Origin: Galactobacter sp.
Lineage (GTDB): Bacteria > Actinomycetota > Actinomycetes > Actinomycetales > Micrococcaceae
Assembly: GCF_022712295.1 (NCBI RefSeq)
Contig: NZ_JALAGT010000067.1
Location: forward strand, 1 to 15,196
Length of the DNA: 15,196 nt
Direction: 5' to 3'
Part shown: one piece after another, positions 12,082 to 15,196 of the stretch
How positions within the stretch are numbered: position 1 is the first letter of the stretch
Layout of the letters: each line of letters begins with the position of its first letter
The notes under the pieces: generated by a model
What the model saw: only the letters and a program-made list of their open reading frames with translations
Database searches by the model: none
Told to the model about the DNA's origin: nothing
Program-made: the position numbers and the translations under genes

Positions 12082-13884
12082 TCATGCCTCCTGTAAGTGC
12101 TGGATCGTGGGGGTGGCCCGAATCAAGGCCTTGGTGTACTCGTTCTGTGGGTCGTCGTAGATTTTCGAGGTAGGGCCGAGTTCAACGATTCGCCCGTTCT
12201 TCATCACCGCGACCTCGTCGCACAGGTACCTGACCACCCCGAGGTCGTGGGACACGAAGATGAGGGTCAAGCCGTACTCGTCCACCAGGTCGGCAAGCAG
12301 ATTCAGTACTTGCGCGCGGACCGACACGTCGAGGGCCGAGACCGGTTCGTCCGCCACGAGGATTCGAGGACGGCAGGACAGCGCCCTGGCGATGGAAATG
12401 CGTTGGCGCTGCCCTCCAGAGAACTCATGGGGGTACCGGTCTGCGGCATCGGCGGGAAGCCCCACCTGCTCCAGGAGCTCATCAACCCGGTTCCGCCGCT
12501 GCTGGGCATCCATTGCCTGACCGGATTCGAGGTTGCCTGCATTGAGCAACGGCTCGGCGATGATGTCCTTGACCTTCATCCGCGGGTCAAGGGAGGCCAT
12601 AGGGTCCTGGAATACGACCTGAAGGTTGCGACGAAGTTCCGCCAGATCTGCTTTGCCGGGGTTGGTGAGATCCCTTCCCACCACCTCCACGTTGCCGGAG
12701 GTGGGCCTGTCCAGACCGGAGAGGATCCGCAGCATGGTGGACTTACCGGAACCGGACTCGCCCACGATCCCGAAGCGTCTACCAGAAGTGATTTCGTAGC
12801 TGACGCCTTGCAGAGCTTTCACCCTGCGTCCTTTGCCGAACAGGCCGGAACGACGGCTGCCGTACTCACGAGTGAGGTCCGTGACCTTGACGACGGGAGC
12901 CCCCGACGGCGGCACGGAATCGGATTCGGGCCGCGCGGATGCACCTGCCATGCTCTGTTGTTCTCCCGCGCCCCGCTCAGCAACTCGAGCCGTGGCCTCA
13001 CCCAGTCTGTCCACGAACCTTCCGGGAACGTACCCCTCCGCCGTGGAGACGGTGAACAGGCGCCCCTGTTCATCCGTTGCGTCGAGGTCGGAGGCGGCAA
13101 GGAGGCCCCTGGTGTACGGATGCTGCGGCCTGGTCAGGACGTTCTCCGTGAGTCCCTCTTCGACGACCACACCATGGTGCATCACCAGAATACGATCACA
13201 GACGTTGCCAACCACTGCGAGATCGTGAGTGATGAAGAGCAGCCCGGTGTCACGCTCGGCGACCGTGCGCTGGACCAGATCAAGCACCTGGCGTTGCACC
13301 GTGACGTCCAGTGCGGTGGTCGGTTCGTCCGCCACCAGCAGCGTCGGATCGTTGGCGAGTGCGATGGCGAGCACCACTCGTTGGCGCTGACCGCCGGAAA
13401 GTTGATGAGGGTAGGCGCCAGCTGCCTCGGCCGGATCGGGAAGGCCCACATCGGCAATGAGCTGGACCGCGCGTTTGCGTGCTGCAACCCAGGTCGGGGT
13501 CGTCTTGTGAATGAGTGCCGCCTCGGCGATCTGGTCCCCGACCTTCATCAACGGGTTCAAGGCGGTCATGGGTTCCTGGAAAACCATGGACATCTTCAGC
13601 CCACGCATCCGTGCCGATTCCCGTTCCGAGAGCCCCACGACGTTGCGCGGATCGTCACCCACTGTGATGGTGCCTGACGCCGTCAAGGAGTCCGGAAGCA
13701 GCCCCATCACCGCAAGGGACGTCACAGATTTCCCCGAACCCGATTCTCCGATCAGGCCGACGCGTTCTCCCGCTCCGATGGTGAAACCGACGTCGTCGAT
13801 CAAAGTCCTCCCAGCGGTGGAGACGTTGAGATGTTCCACAGTCAGCGCGGTCTTGGTGCTGCTGTTAGTCGATATCAGGGTCAT
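12082..13884 (-). CDS. Dipeptide/oligopeptide-type ABC transporter, fused dual ATPase
   Basis: A 600-residue protein with two complete ABC ATPase domains in tandem, equivalent to DppD and DppF joined. Domain 1: Walker A GESGSGKS (46-53), signature LSGGQRQR (162-169), Walker B LLVADEP (182-188), HD switch His220. Domain 2: Walker A GESGSGKST (375-383), signature FSGGQRQR (488-495), Walker B ILVADEP (508-514), His546. Each carries the short C-terminal HPYTRGLL or NEYTKALI segment typical of oligopeptide ATPases. The linker (about 265-330) is low-complexity. The start ATG 13884-13882 overlaps the stop of the upstream permease gene (ATGA), with AGGGA nearby. The longer frame starting at 14040 lies inside that permease gene. 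It energises uptake through the two permeases encoded upstream and is coupled to the amidase gene downstream. Confidence 0.92.
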   Translation of the reverse strand: MTLISTNSSTKTALTVEHLNVSTAGRTLIDDVGFTIGAGERVGLIGESGSGKSVTSLAVMGLLPDSLTASGTITVGDDPRNVVGLSERESARMRGLKMSMVFQEPMTALNPLMKVGDQIAEAALIHKTTPTWVAARKRAVQLIADVGLPDPAEAAGAYPHQLSGGQRQRVVLAIALANDPTLLVADEPTTALDVTVQRQVLDLVQRTVAERDTGLLFITHDLAVVGNVCDRILVMHHGVVVEEGLTENVLTRPQHPYTRGLLAASDLDATDEQGRLFTVSTAEGYVPGRFVDRLGEATARVAERGAGEQQSMAGASARPESDSVPPSGAPVVKVTDLTREYGSRRSGLFGKGRRVKALQGVSYEITSGRRFGIVGESGSGKSTMLRILSGLDRPTSGNVEVVGRDLTNPGKADLAELRRNLQVVFQDPMASLDPRMKVKDIIAEPLLNAGNLESGQAMDAQQRRNRVDELLEQVGLPADAADRYPHEFSGGQRQRISIARALSCRPRILVADEPVSALDVSVRAQVLNLLADLVDEYGLTLIFVSHDLGVVRYLCDEVAVMKNGRIVELGPTSKIYDDPQNEYTKALIRATPTIQHLQEA

Positions 13885-14777
13885 GAGCGTCCCTTGGTCT
13901 TCGGGTCGAAGTGGTCGCGAAGACCATCTCCGAGGAGGTTGAACCCGAGAACCACGATCGCGATGGCGATTCCGGGGCAGATGGCCAGGTACTCGTGCGT
14001 ACCGAGGAACTGCTGCGATTCCTGAAGCATTCGTCCCCACGATGGAGTGGGTGGCATGGTGCCGAGCCCCAGGAAGGAGAGCCCGGCTTCGGCGAGAACG
14101 GCGATGGCGAAGTTCACCGATGCCTGGACCACGAGCATTCCCGAGATGTTCGGGAGCACATGTTTGACAGCGATCGAGAACTCGCTCCTGTTGGCTCCAC
14201 GCGCCGCCTGGATGTAGTCCTGGCGCATCACCTGCATGGCTCCTGAACGAGCCACCCTGGCAAAGGCGGGTGCCGCTCCGATGCCGAGGGCGATGATGGC
14301 TGTCCAGGTGCTGGCCCCGAACGAGGCACCGAAGATGATGGCAAGCAGCAGCCCCGGGAACGCCAAGATGATGTCGCCGGCACCCATGACCACGGTGTCG
14401 GTTGCCCCGGGTTTCATTCCGGCCATGATGCCGAAGGGGACCCCGAGGAGCACCGCGATGGCAACGGACACGATGCCGACCAGGAGAGTGGTTCTTGCAC
14501 CGATCATGATCTGGGAAAGCACGTCACGCCCAAAACGGTCCGTGCCGAACAGGTGCTCCGCATTCGGGTGTAGCAGCCGATCCTGGGCCGCTGTTCCGTA
14601 TGCGTCACCGGGGGTCCAGACGAAGGACACCAGCGCCAACAGGACCACGATGGCCACCAGGACGGCACCGATGAGGAGTTGCGCGTTGGCGTTACCTCGA
14701 CGCCCTCTGCCCTTGCCCTTGGTCGTCGGCACAGGGCTCTGAGTCAGGTTTCCTTGGGTGGTGATCGACGTAGTCAT
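13881..14777 (-). CDS. ABC transporter permease, DppC/OppC type
   Basis: A 298-residue inner-membrane permease. A basic N-terminus (KGKGRGRRGNAN) precedes TM1 (about 33-54). The segment HLFGTDRFGRDVLSQIMIGARTTL (75-98) is diagnostic of the DppC/OppC branch. The EAA-type coupling loop DYIQAARGANRSEFSIAVKHVLPNISG (187-213) contacts the ATPase. ATG 14777-14775 overlaps the preceding permease stop by four bases and has AGGAAGG at good spacing. It pairs with the DppB-type subunit to form the channel for a peptide- or amide-like substrate. The substrate cannot be read from the permease alone. Confidence 0.92.
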   Translation of the reverse strand: MTTSITTQGNLTQSPVPTTKGKGRGRRGNANAQLLIGAVLVAIVVLLALVSFVWTPGDAYGTAAQDRLLHPNAEHLFGTDRFGRDVLSQIMIGARTTLLVGIVSVAIAVLLGVPFGIMAGMKPGATDTVVMGAGDIILAFPGLLLAIIFGASFGASTWTAIIALGIGAAPAFARVARSGAMQVMRQDYIQAARGANRSEFSIAVKHVLPNISGMLVVQASVNFAIAVLAEAGLSFLGLGTMPPTPSWGRMLQESQQFLGTHEYLAICPGIAIAIVVLGFNLLGDGLRDHFDPKTKGRS

Positions 14778-15196
14778 GAGGCCTTCCTGAGCCGAGGATC
14801 CACAAGCGTGTAAGCGAGGTCCACCAAGAAATTGATGAGCACGATCACCACCACGAGCAGAGCCACGACGGCCTGAACGGCCAACAGATCGCGGTTGCCG
14901 ACCGAGTCCACCAGGTAGCTACCGAGTCCCGGGATCGCGAAGACGCGTTCGATGACCACCGCACCGATGAGGAGGGTGGCGAGCTGGACCCCGACCACGG
15001 TCAGCACCGGGATACCCGCATTGCGGAGACCGTGTTTGATCAAAGCCCCCGTGGCGGTGAGGCCCTTGGACCGGCCCGTGCGGATGAAGTCCTCCTGCAT
15101 GATCTCCAGGACCGCGGAGCGCACATACCGGGTGAGCACGGATGCCTGGACGGAACCGAGTGCGATCACCGGGAGCGCGACGTGTCGCAAGAACGC
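14774..15196 (-). CDS. ABC transporter permease, DppB/OppB type (N-terminal part beyond window)
   Basis: The last 140 residues of a DppB-like permease are present, and the frame is open to the window edge, so the true start and the first membrane segments lie outside. The visible part has RYVRSAVLEIMQEDFIRTGRSKGL, the EAA-type coupling region, then LIKHGLRNAGIPVLTVVGVQLATLLIGAVVIERVFAIPGLGSYLVDSVGNRDLLAVQAVV and the C-terminal DPRLR common to this family. Its TGA overlaps the ATG of the DppC-type gene. In such operons the substrate-binding protein gene usually lies just upstream, which here would be beyond 15196. Confidence 0.9.
   Translation of the reverse strand, partial: AFLRHVALPVIALGSVQASVLTRYVRSAVLEIMQEDFIRTGRSKGLTATGALIKHGLRNAGIPVLTVVGVQLATLLIGAVVIERVFAIPGLGSYLVDSVGNRDLLAVQAVVALLVVVIVLINFLVDLAYTLVDPRLRKAS

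Noticed and set aside
12097..13677. 526-codon plus-strand open frame opposite the fused ATPase
   Set aside because: It is a shadow of the two-domain ATPase, with no recognisable motif or ribosome site.
13885..14040. Upstream extension of the fused ATPase by 52 residues
   Set aside because: The extension lies inside the permease gene and has no similarity to ABC ATPases; the ATGA overlap start at 13884 has a ribosome site and the expected N-terminus.

Overview
The window is GC-rich and gene-dense. It has frequent GTG starts, 4-base ATGA overlaps between genes, and actinobacterial-style proteins (a DPHSYE/HEHVWY-type metal-binding lipoprotein, YibE/F, paired CrcB). I read it as chromosomal DNA of a high-GC actinobacterium, most likely Micrococcales and perhaps Micrococcaceae. 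The genus cannot be fixed by eye. No rRNA, tRNA, CRISPR array, transposase or phage gene was seen.

Region 1 (1-4800) is ion homeostasis and envelope functions. A zinc-binding lipoprotein gene (minus strand) has a Zur-like operator and runs into a YibE/F membrane protein gene that leaves the window. Divergent from it is a fluoride-resistance unit: a fluoride riboswitch followed by two overlapping crcB genes whose channel signatures differ in a complementary way. Convergent to crcB are a DUF2975-like membrane protein and a small HTH regulator, preceded by a perfect 11-bp inverted repeat. A DedA membrane protein gene follows.

Region 2 (4940-10640) is a peripheral aromatic pathway. Benzoylformate decarboxylase and benzaldehyde dehydrogenase genes form a two-gene minus-strand unit, which would convert benzoylformate to benzaldehyde and then benzoate. 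A divergent LysR regulator (NahR/DntR-like) and an AAHS-type aromatic-acid MFS transporter complete the set. The decarboxylase and transporter promoters share a GTCCAATGA element with a nearby ATATTC, which suggests one regulon.

Region 3 (10640-15196) is a minus-strand operon: DppB-type permease (truncated by the window edge), DppC-type permease, a fused two-domain Dpp/Opp ATPase and an amidase-signature hydrolase. The genes are joined by 4-base overlaps. It looks like uptake of a peptide or amide followed by hydrolysis inside the cell. Given its position next to region 2, the amidase could be a mandelamide- or arylamide-type hydrolase feeding the benzoylformate route, but mandelate racemase and mandelate dehydrogenase are absent from the window.

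The best candidates for a second look are the fluoride switch with its apparent anti-Shine-Dalgarno arrangement and asymmetric channel pair, the benzoylformate regulon with its amide-import operon, and several strong unannotated palindromes.
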